NCBI RefSeq assembly: GCF_016900355.1
Contig: NZ_JACJKA010000010.1
Coordinates: 1-64,000 of the forward strand
From: Bacteroides mediterraneensis
GTDB lineage: Bacteria > Bacteroidota > Bacteroidia > Bacteroidales > Bacteroidaceae
Direction: 5' to 3'
DNA: 64,000 nt
Shown: positions 34,328 to 43,838 of the stretch, in pieces
How the letters are laid out: every line of letters begins with the position of its first letter
Numbering within the stretch: position 1 is the first letter of the stretch
Translations under genes and position numbers: made by a program
Notes under the pieces: model-generated
What the model was told of the DNA's origin: nothing
The model's database searches: none
Seen by the model: only the letters and a program-made list of their open reading frames with translations

Positions 34328-34507
34328 TTATTTGTAAGGGGTACGTTCATGCAGTTGGTAGAATTTCTCGACTTTTTCCTCATTCAATTCTCCATTTTCC
34401 CACAAGCGGTCAATTTCCTTTTGCGCTTGCTTGGCGAAATGGTCAGAAATAACTTTTTTAAGTTCTGCTAGTGCTCCATTGATTCCCGCAGAAGAGGAAG
34501 TGTCATT
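34328..34507 (-). pseudogene. C-terminal fragment of the cognate antitoxin
   Basis: Directly after the hepT stop, the same frame stays open for about 60 codons and encodes ALAELKKVISDHFAKQAQKE and DRLWENGELNEEKVEKFYQL, ending RTPYK. This looks like the C-terminal toxin-binding part of an antitoxin of Bacteroidales PIN pairs. It has no start codon or DNA-binding N-terminus. It ends 2 bp before the PIN fragment, the usual antitoxin-toxin order. Confidence 0.65.
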
Positions 34508-34891
34508 TTATTCTTCAGAGTTTACTACAAACTCTAATATGCTGTTGATTGTTGCAAGCATATCTGGTAGATTTGTCTTTACCACATTGTATACAATTTC
34601 AGCATCCAAGTCAAAATAGTGATGAGCGATTATGTCACGAATACCCATTGCTCCTTTCCAGTCAATCTCCGGGAACTTAGTCAGTAATTCTTTATTGGTC
34701 AGTTTATCAATACCCTTTATGCTTTCGCCGACGGCAATCAGCAGCATACAGGTGCTTTCCAGACGTTCCATTCCTGCGGGAGTCAGATAATAGTACTGGT
34801 AAGAATCTATTTCTTTGGAATTTGAGATTATTCGTTCTAAGGTTTGTTTTATTTTTTGCAGCAAGTGCACGACATGGTCTTTTTTATACAT
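34508..34891 (-). CDS. hepT: HepT-like ribonuclease toxin (HEPN, DUF86)
   Basis: Toxin of a type VII HepT/MntA pair; HEPN RNases cleave tRNA or mRNA. The catalytic motif RX4HXY is intact: R85-D-I-I-A-H90-H91-Y92. It has 127 residues. The start is the ATG at 34891, which is preceded by a near-perfect Shine-Dalgarno run AGGAGGAGGG; an upstream in-frame ATG (34915) is less likely. It overlaps the mntA 3' end by 8 bp, so expression is coupled. Confidence 0.9.
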   Translation of the reverse strand: MYKKDHVVHLLQKIKQTLERIISNSKEIDSYQYYYLTPAGMERLESTCMLLIAVGESIKGIDKLTNKELLTKFPEIDWKGAMGIRDIIAHHYFDLDAEIVYNVVKTNLPDMLATINSILEFVVNSEE

Positions 34892-35177
34892 AGATTCCCT
34901 CCTCCTGAATATCATGCTTCAGCAGAGCATCCATATCCTGACGAAAGCGAACAACGTCAACATTGCACCCGAACAGTTGACGTAATTCTTCCTTGATGTG
35001 TACCAGACTGAAGATGCTGGGAACTTCCAGATCCACACAGACATCCACGTCACTGTCTTCGGTCTGTTCGCCACGGGCTACGGAACCAAATATACAGATG
35101 CGGGAGATACCATAAAAAAGTCCACGCTCCTGCTTATATTCGCTCAATAGTTTCAGATATTCTTGTTTCGTTTTCAT
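34884..35177 (-). CDS. mntA: MntA-like nucleotidyltransferase antitoxin
   Basis: Minimal nucleotidyltransferase of the HepT/MntA system; characterised members AMPylate a tyrosine next to the HEPN active site and silence the toxin. The signature GSX10DXD is complete: G31-S32 then D43-V44-D45. I chose ATG 35177 (MKTKQEYLKLLSEY); another in-frame ATG lies 15 bp upstream. It has 97 residues and is first in the pair, overlapping hepT. Confidence 0.88.
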   Translation of the reverse strand: MKTKQEYLKLLSEYKQERGLFYGISRICIFGSVARGEQTEDSDVDVCVDLEVPSIFSLVHIKEELRQLFGCNVDVVRFRQDMDALLKHDIQEEGIYV

Positions 35178-35294
35178 AATAAAAATCTTCATTGATAAAA
35201 ATAGAGTTTTTTCTTTAGAAAAGCAAATTCTTTTCTATTTTTCATGCCAGATTTACTCTTGACTGTTACTTGCCGCCTCGGGAGACAAAATAAG

Positions 35295-35332
35295 AAAGGT
35301 AAAAACGAGCAGTTCACTTCGTTTTTACCTTT
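35295..35332 (-). terminator. Terminator of the dTDP-sugar operon
   Basis: AAAGGTAAAAACGA (35295-35308) is perfectly complementary to TCGTTTTTACCTTT (35319-35332), with T-rich sequence after it on the minus strand. It lies 25 bp past the rfbB stop and ends the capsule block. Confidence 0.8.
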
Positions 35333-35356
35333 TCCCTATTCACTTATAACTTTCAG

Positions 35357-36502
35357 TTACCTTCCTTTATACATCGAGTCGTAATATTTCTGATAGTCTC
35401 CGCTCGTTACGTTGTCCATCCATTCCTGGTTGTCCAGATACCAGCGTACCGTCTTTTCGATGCCCTCCTCAAACTGCAGGCTCGGTTCCCAGCCTAATTC
35501 CTTTTGCAGCTTCGTAGAGTCGATGGCATAGCGCATGTCGTGTCCCGGACGGTCGGTCACGTAGGTAATCAGGTCCATGTCGGCCCCTTCCGGTCGGCCC
35601 AACAGGCGGTCCACCGTCTTGATTACCACCTTGATGATGTCGATGTTCTTCCATTCGTTGAAACCGCCGATATTGTACGTCTCCGCAATCTTTCCATTGT
35701 GGAAAATCACGTCGATGGCCCGTGCATGGTCCACTACATACAGCCAGTCGCGCACGTTTTCCCCCTTGCCGTATACCGGCAGCGGCTTGCGGTGACGGAT
35801 GTTGTTGATGAACAGCGGAATCAGCTTCTCCGGGAACTGATACGGTCCGTAGTTGTTCGAGCAGTTCGTCACGATGGTCGGCATGCCGTACGTGTCGTGG
35901 AAGGCCCGTACGAAATGGTCACTGCTTGCCTTGCTGGCAGAGTAGGGGCTGTGTGGGTTGTATTTCGTATCCTCGTAGAAGAAATCCTTTCCGTAAGCTA
36001 AGTGATGTGTGGAAGACGAAGCTGTGGTAGTGAACGGCGGTTTGATGCCTTCCGGATGCGTCAGTTTCAGGGCACCGTATACCTCGTCGGTAGAGATGTG
36101 ATAGAAGCGCTTGCCTTCGTATTTCTCCGGCAGACTTTCCCAGTACACCTTGGCCGCCTGCAGCAGGGAGAGCGTACCCATCACGTTCGTGCGTGCAAAG
36201 GTGAACGGGTCCTTGATGCTGCGGTCCACGTGACTCTCTGCCGCCAGGTGGATGATGCCGTCCACGTGATACTGCTGCATCACCTCCTGCATCTTCTCGT
36301 AGTCGCAGATGTCCGCTTTCACGAACACATAGTTCGGCTGGTTCTCAATGTCCTTCAGGTTTGCCAGGTTTCCTGCATACGTCAGCTTGTCTAAGTTGAT
36401 GATGCGGTATTCCGGATACTTGTTTACGAAGAGGCGAACCACGTGGCTGCCGATGAATCCGGCACCGCCGGTAATCAGTATGTTACGTTTGAATGTAGTC
36501 AT
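35357..36502 (-). CDS. rfbB: dTDP-glucose 4,6-dehydratase
   Basis: Forms dTDP-4-keto-6-deoxy-D-glucose. The NAD motif TGGAGFIGSH lies at residues 11-20; the catalytic region is STDEVYG and YSASKASSDH (Tyr-x3-Lys), with NNYGPYQFPEKLIP. It has 381 residues. It is the last gene of the minus-strand capsule block, after rfbC (12-bp gap) and rfbA. No rfbD (reductase) lies in the window, so the final sugar may be dTDP-rhamnose (reductase elsewhere) or another 6-deoxy sugar. Confidence 0.97.
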   Translation of the reverse strand: MTTFKRNILITGGAGFIGSHVVRLFVNKYPEYRIINLDKLTYAGNLANLKDIENQPNYVFVKADICDYEKMQEVMQQYHVDGIIHLAAESHVDRSIKDPFTFARTNVMGTLSLLQAAKVYWESLPEKYEGKRFYHISTDEVYGALKLTHPEGIKPPFTTTASSSTHHLAYGKDFFYEDTKYNPHSPYSASKASSDHFVRAFHDTYGMPTIVTNCSNNYGPYQFPEKLIPLFINNIRHRKPLPVYGKGENVRDWLYVVDHARAIDVIFHNGKIAETYNIGGFNEWKNIDIIKVVIKTVDRLLGRPEGADMDLITYVTDRPGHDMRYAIDSTKLQKELGWEPSLQFEEGIEKTVRWYLDNQEWMDNVTSGDYQKYYDSMYKGR

Positions 36503-36514
36503 GATGATAACGAT

Positions 36515-37084
36515 TTAATACAGTGAAACCTTATAGTCGAATGGAGAATCAAAGTCTTTCAGCAATGGATGCTTGGTGTCTTTCTCGCTCAGAATGGCAT
36601 GTTCGGTTGGAATGCGCCAGTCAATATCTAATGAGTTGTCCAAAATGCTGATGCCTCCGTCTGCTTCCGGATGATAGAAGTTGTCACATTTGTACTGGAA
36701 GATGGCTGTTTCACTCAGTACGGCGAAGCCATGTGCAAAGCCCCGCGGTATGAAAAATTGACGATGGTTCTCTTTCGTCAGTTCCACGGCCACATGCTGC
36801 CCGTAGGTAGGACTCCCTTTGCGGATGTCTACTGCCACATCCAGCACAGCACCTTTTACGCAACGTACCAGTTTGCTTTGTGTATACGGCGGACGCTGGA
36901 AATGCAGCCCACGCATCACGCCATAGGATGACATGCTTTCATTGTCCTGCACAAAATTGATTTTTCCTACCTTTTCTTCAAATTCCCGTTGGGAATATGA
37001 TTCAAAGAAATACCCTCTGGCATCTTTGAAGATGCGGGGCTCGATAATCACCACGCCCTCTATTGCTGTTTTGATTACTTCCAT
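36515..37084 (-). CDS. rfbC: dTDP-4-dehydrorhamnose 3,5-epimerase
   Basis: Epimerises dTDP-4-keto-6-deoxyglucose at C3 and C5 on the way to dTDP-L-rhamnose. A 189-residue cupin with GVVIIEPRIFKDARGYFFESY, QDNESMSSYGVMRGLHFQ, the catalytic-His region and FFIPRGFAHGFAVLSETA, YKCDNFYHPEADGG. All family motifs look intact. It lies between rfbA and rfbB in one transcription unit. Confidence 0.96.
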   Translation of the reverse strand: MEVIKTAIEGVVIIEPRIFKDARGYFFESYSQREFEEKVGKINFVQDNESMSSYGVMRGLHFQRPPYTQSKLVRCVKGAVLDVAVDIRKGSPTYGQHVAVELTKENHRQFFIPRGFAHGFAVLSETAIFQYKCDNFYHPEADGGISILDNSLDIDWRIPTEHAILSEKDTKHPLLKDFDSPFDYKVSLY

Positions 37085-37137
37085 TTAACTATTAATTTTT
37101 AATTCAGAATGTTTTTCATTCTTCATTATTTTATTCA

Positions 37138-38043
37138 TTAATCAAGGTTTGCTTCTCCCGTCCGTTCCACTTCGTCAATCACTTTCAACAGATATTGGCC
37201 ATACTGGTTTTTCAACATCGGTTGGGCTTCTTCACGCAGTTTGTCTGCGGTGATCCATCCTTTGCGGTACGCAATACCTTCCAGACAAGCCACTTTCAAC
37301 CCTTGGCGTTTTTCAATCACTTCAATGTAGGTAGAAGCCTCTGCTAATGAGTCGTGCGTACCTGTATCCAGCCAGGCAAAGCCACGTCCTAAAGTTTGCA
37401 CTTTCAGCTCCCCATCTTCTAAGAAATGCTGGTTCACGGTGGTGATTTCCAGTTCACCGCGAGCCGACGGCTTGATGTTTTTAGCTACATCCACCACCTT
37501 GTTCGGGTAGAAATACAATCCCACCACTGCATAATTTGATTTCGGATGCTGCGGTTTTTCTTCGATAGACAGGCAGTTCCCCTCCTTGTCAAATTCCGCC
37601 ACTCCGTAACGCTCCGGATCACTCACCCAGTAGCCGAATACCGTGGCCTTCTTTTCTTCTTCTGCCGTACGTACTGCTTCACGTAGCATGGCGCTGAAGC
37701 CGTTCCCGTGAAATATATTGTCTCCTAATACCAGGCAAGCAGAATCATTGCCAATGAATTTTTCTCCAATGATAAAAGCCTGTGCCAGTCCGTCGGGGGA
37801 AGGCTGTTCCGCATACTCAAATTGTACTCCGAAGTTACTGCCGTCTCCTAATAATCGTTTGAACCCCGGCAAATCGTAGGGAGTGGAGATAATCAGAATC
37901 TCCCGGATACCTGCTAACATCAGTACCGAGATAGGATAGTAAATCATCGGTTTGTCAAATATCGGGAGCATTTGTTTGCTCACTCCTTTGGTAATGGGGT
38001 AGAGGCGGGTACCGCTGCCTCCGGCTAATACAATTCCTTTCAT
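37138..38043 (-). CDS. rfbA: Glucose-1-phosphate thymidylyltransferase
   Basis: Makes dTDP-glucose from dTTP and glucose-1-phosphate. The start [18 protein letters not shown] at 38043 is the standard N-terminus with the nucleotide-binding GGSGTRL motif; in-frame codons upstream are leader sequence. Other motifs are [43 protein letters not shown] and [11 protein letters not shown]. It has 301 residues, the normal length. It is the first of the three dTDP-sugar genes. Confidence 0.97.
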   Translation of the reverse strand: MKGIVLAGGSGTRLYPITKGVSKQMLPIFDKPMIYYPISVLMLAGIREILIISTPYDLPGFKRLLGDGSNFGVQFEYAEQPSPDGLAQAFIIGEKFIGNDSACLVLGDNIFHGNGFSAMLREAVRTAEEEKKATVFGYWVSDPERYGVAEFDKEGNCLSIEEKPQHPKSNYAVVGLYFYPNKVVDVAKNIKPSARGELEITTVNQHFLEDGELKVQTLGRGFAWLDTGTHDSLAEASTYIEVIEKRQGLKVACLEGIAYRKGWITADKLREEAQPMLKNQYGQYLLKVIDEVERTGEANLD

Positions 38044-38115
38044 AATATACTGTTTTTGATTTATTCCACTTAATATATAGGCATTAATACCCAATCTTTT
38101 GATGTGGATGAAACT

Positions 38116-39138
38116 TTATTTACCAAATAGTAATTTACTTAATATTTTACTTCTATAAATCCATTTTTCTGCTAGGAATATTGGAATAATAATACCGGTA
38201 ATAGTGCTTATTATGACAAAAATGAAATATGGTACATAGTTTAAAATTCCAAAGTTTATATACAGGACTCTAAGAGGGACCTGAATATAGTAACTGAGCA
38301 GGAATATCTCCATGCTGTATTTCCCAATAGTATCAAATATTTGGTATAATTTATTTTCCTTTGAAAAAGAAACTATTAAATAAGATAGTCCAAAACTTGC
38401 TATAATTCCAGAAAGGGTAGTGATTGTATCAACAGATATATTTAGAACTTCATTATTTGGTGAAAAGAATTGTAATATTATTAGTAGAAAGAATGAACCT
38501 ATATATACATACTTGTTCTGCAGAAAATATTTAATGGTTTCGTAGTATTTTGCTAATAGCCCTCCTGCAATAAACCATAATAAAAAATGTGAAGGATATT
38601 GTATAGCTTTTAATTCCATCCATTGTTCTGGATATGGGGCTATATATATCAATATACTTATGATACTGATATAAATTATTCCTATTCGTTTTATAATAAC
38701 ACAAAATAAAGTTATTACGAATAGCGTCCATAAGAACCACACTCCTCCACTTGGACTTTCACAAATGAGTATTTTCCAGATATCTTGTATTTGAATAGGG
38801 TGATTTGCATATTGATTAAAAAAGATTTTAAGGATATAAACTACGATGGAGTAAAAGAAATATGGAATCATTAAGCGTTGAAATCTTTTTGATATTTCTA
38901 CTCTAGTATTTATTTCCTTTGTTAATTTAGGAAGGAAAAGAAAACCTGAGCATAGCATAAAAAGAGGCATATGGAAAGAATAAATAAGATTTTCTATAAA
39001 AAAAGCAAACGACTCTTTCCCCCCTACAAGGTAAAACTCTTTTTCTGCATCAGGAAAAGCATGCCCTATTATAACAAGCAACATGCCAATCCCTTTTGCT
39101 ATATTTATTTCGTAAAAATATTTTTTAGGTGATGTCAT
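38116..39138 (-). CDS. Membrane acyltransferase (acyltransferase family 3)
   Basis: A 340-residue membrane protein with about ten helices. The N-terminal ANIAKG-like motif (INIAKGIGMLLVIIGHAF, His near residue 27) and FHMPLFMLCSGFLF are typical of acyltransferase-3 enzymes that O-acetylate surface polysaccharides at the inner membrane. AT-rich like its neighbours. The ATG lies 1 bp after the stop of the upstream glycosyltransferase gene, so they are co-transcribed. Confidence 0.88.
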   Translation of the reverse strand: MTSPKKYFYEINIAKGIGMLLVIIGHAFPDAEKEFYLVGGKESFAFFIENLIYSFHMPLFMLCSGFLFLPKLTKEINTRVEISKRFQRLMIPYFFYSIVVYILKIFFNQYANHPIQIQDIWKILICESPSGGVWFLWTLFVITLFCVIIKRIGIIYISIISILIYIAPYPEQWMELKAIQYPSHFLLWFIAGGLLAKYYETIKYFLQNKYVYIGSFFLLIILQFFSPNNEVLNISVDTITTLSGIIASFGLSYLIVSFSKENKLYQIFDTIGKYSMEIFLLSYYIQVPLRVLYINFGILNYVPYFIFVIISTITGIIIPIFLAEKWIYRSKILSKLLFGK

Positions 39139-39139
39139 A

Positions 39140-40267
39140 TTATTTATTTTTTAGCAATTCAAGGAAATATTTCTCATGTTCATCTATAAGTTTCTCCCAA
39201 GAATATTCTTTCCGTATAATTTCAAGATTTTTCTCAATAAAAGACTTTTTATGTTTTAGAGCTAATGATTCAATGTTATTCAGTAACTCTGTAACTGCAT
39301 TATGATCAGGATAATATAATGCATTCTCACCTAAAACAGCTTTATTGAATATATTATCGTTTGCCAGAATAAAGCAGTCTGAAGCCATAGCTTCTAGCAG
39401 GGAAGGATTGGTTCCTCCTACACTATGTCCATGGAAATAGGCATAAGAGAAATGACGAATAGAGTTTAATTTATCAAAATCATAGATACCTCCCACGAAC
39501 CGTATCGATTTTTCATTCCCGTATTTTGCGACTAGTTCTTTACCATGTGGCGTATTGGTCTTTCCTACAATCACCAGTGGTCGTTTCCCTTTCTCTTTTG
39601 AAGCGAGATATCCTTCTATTGCCATTATGATATTATTTTCCGGTTCCAGACGTGCTACGAGCAAATAGTAGTTATCGATTTCCAGTTCAAATTCCTTTAG
39701 AAATTCTTCATTGTAGTTATCATGAATATCTGCCCCGTATGCTAAAAATTTGCTTTCTTTTCCATACTTTTCTTGATAATAGTCATGAATACCCATATTG
39801 TCGGCAATCAAGTAATGGCTATGCTTTACAGTCATTTTTTCTTCCCAAAAAACGAATTTCTGTACCCATTTATTGAATTTCGTTCTCTTGTATTCCAGTC
39901 CGTCCATGTTGGTAGTGAAGATGGGATACTTGATTTTTTTTACGTTAAACCATATGAAAGCAGGAACAATACTGGTATACCCCGCTTCATAGATAATATC
40001 GAAGTGCTCGTTTTTTAGCGCATCTTTTAAAGATGCAAAATCATAAAAGAAACTGCCCACAGAACTTCCCATCCATGTCTCAGGGCTATAAATATGCTTG
40101 ATACGCACCCCTTTATAGGTATCCTCTTTATATGGATGAAAGTGAGGGGAGTAGACTACTACTTCATGACCACGTTTGGCTAAGCCTACTGATATATATT
40201 CTGCAAATTGTTCGAAGCCCCCATAATTATTAGGGATGCCTCGAGTGCTTATGAATGCTATTTTCAT
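39140..40267 (-). CDS. Glycosyltransferase, GT4-like with DUF1972 N-terminus
   Basis: A 375-residue cytoplasmic GT-B enzyme. The N-terminus MKIAFISTRGIPNNYGGFEQ is the DUF1972 signature found in rhamnosyl- and other deoxyhexosyltransferases. The C-terminal domain has LLVARLEPENNI and SVGGTNPSLLEAMASDCFILAN, the donor-binding E-x7-E region of GT4. A dTDP-6-deoxyhexose donor is plausible given the adjacent rfb genes. Its start overlaps the upstream glycosyltransferase stop by 4 bp (ATGA). Confidence 0.9.
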   Translation of the reverse strand: MKIAFISTRGIPNNYGGFEQFAEYISVGLAKRGHEVVVYSPHFHPYKEDTYKGVRIKHIYSPETWMGSSVGSFFYDFASLKDALKNEHFDIIYEAGYTSIVPAFIWFNVKKIKYPIFTTNMDGLEYKRTKFNKWVQKFVFWEEKMTVKHSHYLIADNMGIHDYYQEKYGKESKFLAYGADIHDNYNEEFLKEFELEIDNYYLLVARLEPENNIIMAIEGYLASKEKGKRPLVIVGKTNTPHGKELVAKYGNEKSIRFVGGIYDFDKLNSIRHFSYAYFHGHSVGGTNPSLLEAMASDCFILANDNIFNKAVLGENALYYPDHNAVTELLNNIESLALKHKKSFIEKNLEIIRKEYSWEKLIDEHEKYFLELLKNK

Positions 40268-41172
40268 AGAGATGTTTTAATTTTTCTATAAAAAAGTTTG
40301 AATGGAACTGTTATAACTAAACACCATATTAGTGTATAGGCATAATGTGGAAAATATCTTTTTAGATTCTGTTTAAATCCAGTAGAATCAAAGGTTTCAA
40401 TTTTAGCAATATATTTATTGAATAGTAATGAAGGTAGAAAAGTGTACATTATGTCTTTTAGGATATGCTGTTTGCATTTAAAAGAAATATGTTTTTGCTT
40501 ATAGCAAGTTTCTATAAGTGATGGATATTCTATGGTGAATGCTTCAAATTTGTTATGTCCTCCACGTTTGGGTATTCGTTGTACGTCAAATAATATTTGG
40601 TCATTAATAATAAATGATTTAGAATTGTATTGAGTTAGAAAAATTGAAGTATGTGGAAAAAGTTTGTTTAATTCTATTGCTCCTATTTTCTCAAATTCTT
40701 CTTTCCATATACAAAAACCATTGCTCCAAGAAGACCAATATGATAAGGAGTACATAAATGATTCAAATGAATCAAATGGAATTGATTTTAATTTTCCTAA
40801 TAATCCATTTGTATAAAACATAAGTGGTTTCTTATCATGTACAGATTTAATTTCTTGTATCATTTTTTGTAGGCTACCTTTCTTCAAAATTGTTTGACTA
40901 TTATGAAGTTTTAAGAATTCCCCAGAAGCATAAGTCAGTACATGATAGGAGTTCATAAACCCTTCACATCTTGTGTGAAAGTATTTGAGGTTTGGTTTTT
41001 GGAACTCTCGTATTAGTGGTTCGATAGCTTTTTGTGGATCATTGTCTGAAATGATAACTTCATATTCCTCAAGAGGAACATTATTATTGTCCTTGAATAT
41101 GCTATTTAATGTCTTTCTTACATATTCTACTCTGCCGTAGCAGGGAATGCATATAGATAGGATAAGGGACAT
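40264..41172 (-). CDS. Glycosyltransferase family 2
   Basis: A 302-residue GT-A enzyme: LSICIPCYGRVEYVRKTLNSIF (residues 4-25), then the acidic VIISDNDPQ motif, and LKLHNSQTIL where the DXD would be (no clear DXD, so metal binding may be altered). The C-terminal part has a hydrophobic helix near residues 282-298. It probably adds a sugar to the lipid-linked repeat unit. Low GC. The start is preceded by a 342-bp gap, unusual inside this dense operon. Confidence 0.82.
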   Translation of the reverse strand: MSLILSICIPCYGRVEYVRKTLNSIFKDNNNVPLEEYEVIISDNDPQKAIEPLIREFQKPNLKYFHTRCEGFMNSYHVLTYASGEFLKLHNSQTILKKGSLQKMIQEIKSVHDKKPLMFYTNGLLGKLKSIPFDSFESFMYSLSYWSSWSNGFCIWKEEFEKIGAIELNKLFPHTSIFLTQYNSKSFIINDQILFDVQRIPKRGGHNKFEAFTIEYPSLIETCYKQKHISFKCKQHILKDIMYTFLPSLLFNKYIAKIETFDSTGFKQNLKRYFPHYAYTLIWCLVITVPFKLFYRKIKTSL

Positions 41173-41514
41173 TTGAATTGTAATATGTGTTAATTATATT
41201 TTGTGAACTATTAAATTCTAATTATCTAGTAGTGCATTAAATGATTCTTCTAATAGGGTAGAACGATGTCTCAAATTGAATCTGTTTTTTACGTGTTGGG
41301 TTAATTGAGGTTATCTGTCGTTAATATTAAAACTTCAATAATATTTAGTCTTGAATTGTTGTGTATACCCAAAATACTTTGAAGATTGTTAATAGTATAA
41401 AATAAAATTCAATATGCTGATTTTGTCTGAGACACAAATGTAACCCCTGGACGTAATTCTTGTACTTTATAATTTACCATCAGATACGTAGATGTCTATT
41501 GGTTGCCATATCCA
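41173..41514. other. Gene-free gap inside the glycosyltransferase cluster
   Basis: 342 bp, AT-rich, without a recognisable gene or gene fragment. A TACATTTG -7-like box is present on the minus strand at 41442-41435 but lacks a TTTG at the right distance. It could carry an internal promoter or mark a past deletion. Confidence 0.45.
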
Positions 41515-42465
41515 TTACGTGTTTTTTGTTAGTAAATAGTATTTAATGTATTTCAGTTTATTCTTTAGAGATAGGGAAGAATTAAAAAATACTTCAGTGA
41601 GTGAGTTACTTATAGGTATTTCTCTATTTATATATTTTATAATTTCTTTATTGTCATTAATTTGATTGGCAAGATATAAAGCATATGTTTTATTACTGAT
41701 CGCATAAGCTTGGATTAATGAATATAAGCAGGAGAGCTGTTTATTCTTTCGAACTATTTCCAGGCATTTTTTTGTGCTCATAATATAATCTCTTATTTTC
41801 TTTAGAGATGGAGTGGCAATAATGCTATCTGCTCTCATACGATATTTATATAGAGCTTGGTTGATAAATACGGCTTGCCCACACACTTCGATAACTTTAA
41901 ATGTGAAAATTTGATCTTCGTAATATATGCCAGGGTCAAATAAACATTGATTTATATATTCTTTTGAATAAAGTTTGTTCACTACATGGCAACCTAATTT
42001 ATAAGATAATATTAGTTCATATATCTCTTCTTTATTATAAATTCGGCTTTCATCTGTTTTTAAATTGTTGAATGAGGCTGATTTCCCATTTCCCCAAAAT
42101 TGTAGCATATCACAAATAACCAATGGCACATTGAACCTTTTTGCTTTGTTATATAGCTTTTCACACATATCTGAATCAATCCAATCATCGCTGTCTAGAA
42201 ACATAATGTATTCTCCAACTGCGTGTCTTATTCCTGTATTTCTTGCAGAACTTAAGCCTTGATTCGGCTGATTAATGATAGTAATAGATGGATATTTTTT
42301 ATATTTATTCAGTATTCGTGGACTGTCATCTGTTGAGCCATCATTGATTATGATGATTTCAATATTTTTTAGTGTCTGATTTAAAACACTGTTTAGACAT
42401 TCTTCTAGATAATCAGCTACATTATATACTGGAACTATTATACTAATTTTTATGTTTGATTCCAT
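41515..42465 (-). CDS. Glycosyltransferase family 2
   Basis: A 316-residue GT2 enzyme with the canonical N-terminal domain: KISIIVPVYNVADYLEECLNSVL (5-27), IIIINDGSTDDSPRIL (37-52), GLSSARNTGI and the metal-binding FLDSDDWID (DXD-type). It most resembles capsule glycosyltransferases of the WcaA/EpsJ group; donor and acceptor are unknown. It lies 12 bp after the polymerase gene stop. Confidence 0.92.
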   Translation of the reverse strand: MESNIKISIIVPVYNVADYLEECLNSVLNQTLKNIEIIIINDGSTDDSPRILNKYKKYPSITIINQPNQGLSSARNTGIRHAVGEYIMFLDSDDWIDSDMCEKLYNKAKRFNVPLVICDMLQFWGNGKSASFNNLKTDESRIYNKEEIYELILSYKLGCHVVNKLYSKEYINQCLFDPGIYYEDQIFTFKVIEVCGQAVFINQALYKYRMRADSIIATPSLKKIRDYIMSTKKCLEIVRKNKQLSCLYSLIQAYAISNKTYALYLANQINDNKEIIKYINREIPISNSLTEVFFNSSLSLKNKLKYIKYYLLTKNT

Positions 42466-42477
42466 TTTTATTTGGTG

Positions 42478-43629
42478 TTATATAAATTGGTATGGTAGGT
42501 TTTTTGTCCCATGAAGAATGGCATTAAAAAACCATGCTAGTGATATTGCAATTAAAAAAGTAATGATCAATATATTCCTTGTACGTTTATTTTTAGGGGA
42601 GCACTGGGTTAGCATATAGACTAAAAATCCCAACATGATGAAACGAAAGTTGGCGAAATAGTAATTGATTCTGGATAGAGTTATTGAAGCTGTTGAAAAG
42701 TAATAAAGAAATGAACCAAATAAAAACAGATTGAAGAATATATTAATATTTATTTTATTGCTATAGAATGTCCGTAGTTCCTTTAGATGATAAACTATAA
42801 TTAAGTCTATAGATAGATAAATGAGAGATGCCATTCCTAAGCTGGTGTTTCTTGCCGTTAATTGTAAATTATCCGAATTTTCTGCATATGATGATACCCT
42901 ATCGAAAGCTGTTAATACTGTTCCTATGCTGGGAAATAGCACATTTAGGATGAAATAGCTTAATATCCCCCCACCTACAAATGAAGATAGAACAATGATA
43001 GCAGGCCATTTCCTTGTGCTGAATATTTCACGATGTACAATAAAATAAGCAGGCAGCATCAAAAAGATACTTTTATGGAAAAGGCTAATGGCAGTAATAG
43101 ATAGGAAATAAGGGAGAAATTTCCTTTTCTGTATAAATGGTATCGTGCAGAGGTACATATAGAAAGCCGTCATCTGTCTCATCCCATTTAAGGAATCAAA
43201 AAAGGTGGATGATGTAATGTAAAAGAACAAGACCCAACCGGCCATAGAACGGTAAATTTTACAGAATTTGAAAAGAAAAGAAGATTGCAGGAAGGCTATG
43301 GATAAAAACAGAAAACAAGGATGCATTCTATGTTTGGCAAAAAAGTTTACGATAGCAGAAAAACCGGGTTCAAAGGAAACGTAGTTTCCGATATGAGCAA
43401 TAAAATCGGCTCTTGGTGATGATTGTCCCAAGTATACTTCTCTATATAAAAGATAATCTACACCCACGTCATATCGTAATCCAATAATCAGAGTGAAATA
43501 GATAATTCCGACCCAGTAAAAGGGGTGTATTGATATATTCCTTCCGATTGTTGTATGGTATTTTAGCCCATATCCGGATAAAGGGAGTATGAGGAGTAAG
43601 CTTAAATATACGAATAAGCCAAGTAGCAT
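42478..43629 (-). CDS. EpsG-family/Wzy-like polysaccharide polymerase
   Basis: A 383-residue membrane protein with about ten helices. The N-terminal region has the EpsG-type feature YFTLIIGLRYDVGVDYLLYREVY (about 47-69), followed by GFSAIVNFFAKH and FDSLNGMRQMTAFYMYL, as in EpsG/O-antigen polymerases. It would join repeat units on the periplasmic face. As the only polymerase candidate in the cluster, it is the presumed Wzy. An IS66-type element lies 124 bp upstream. Confidence 0.87.
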   Translation of the reverse strand: MLLGLFVYLSLLLILPLSGYGLKYHTTIGRNISIHPFYWVGIIYFTLIIGLRYDVGVDYLLYREVYLGQSSPRADFIAHIGNYVSFEPGFSAIVNFFAKHRMHPCFLFLSIAFLQSSFLFKFCKIYRSMAGWVLFFYITSSTFFDSLNGMRQMTAFYMYLCTIPFIQKRKFLPYFLSITAISLFHKSIFLMLPAYFIVHREIFSTRKWPAIIVLSSFVGGGILSYFILNVLFPSIGTVLTAFDRVSSYAENSDNLQLTARNTSLGMASLIYLSIDLIIVYHLKELRTFYSNKININIFFNLFLFGSFLYYFSTASITLSRINYYFANFRFIMLGFLVYMLTQCSPKNKRTRNILIITFLIAISLAWFFNAILHGTKNLPYQFI

Positions 43630-43780
43630 AATATACGATTTAAATTAATAAGTTCTATTATCCTATATATGTGAGAAATAATGGAATTTATTGTTGATGT
43701 TATTAAATTAAATGGCGTGATTAAGAAATAGTATTCTGTACATCTATATACTTGTAAACTTCCAATTTTAGAGCACCCCC

Positions 43781-43814
43781 TTTTAGACGGGTGCCAGCAG
43801 GCACCCGTCTAAAA
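43781..43814. terminator. Perfect 15-bp hairpin at the IS66 end
   Basis: TTTTAGACGGGTGCC (43781-43795) and GGCACCCGTCTAAAA (43800-43814) are perfectly complementary around AGCA. It lies between the inverted repeat and the transposase stop, and would stop transposase and read-through transcription in either direction. The second IS copy has the same hairpin with one mismatch. Confidence 0.75.
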
Positions 43815-43838
43815 AAGAGTTCACAAATTTAACGATTA

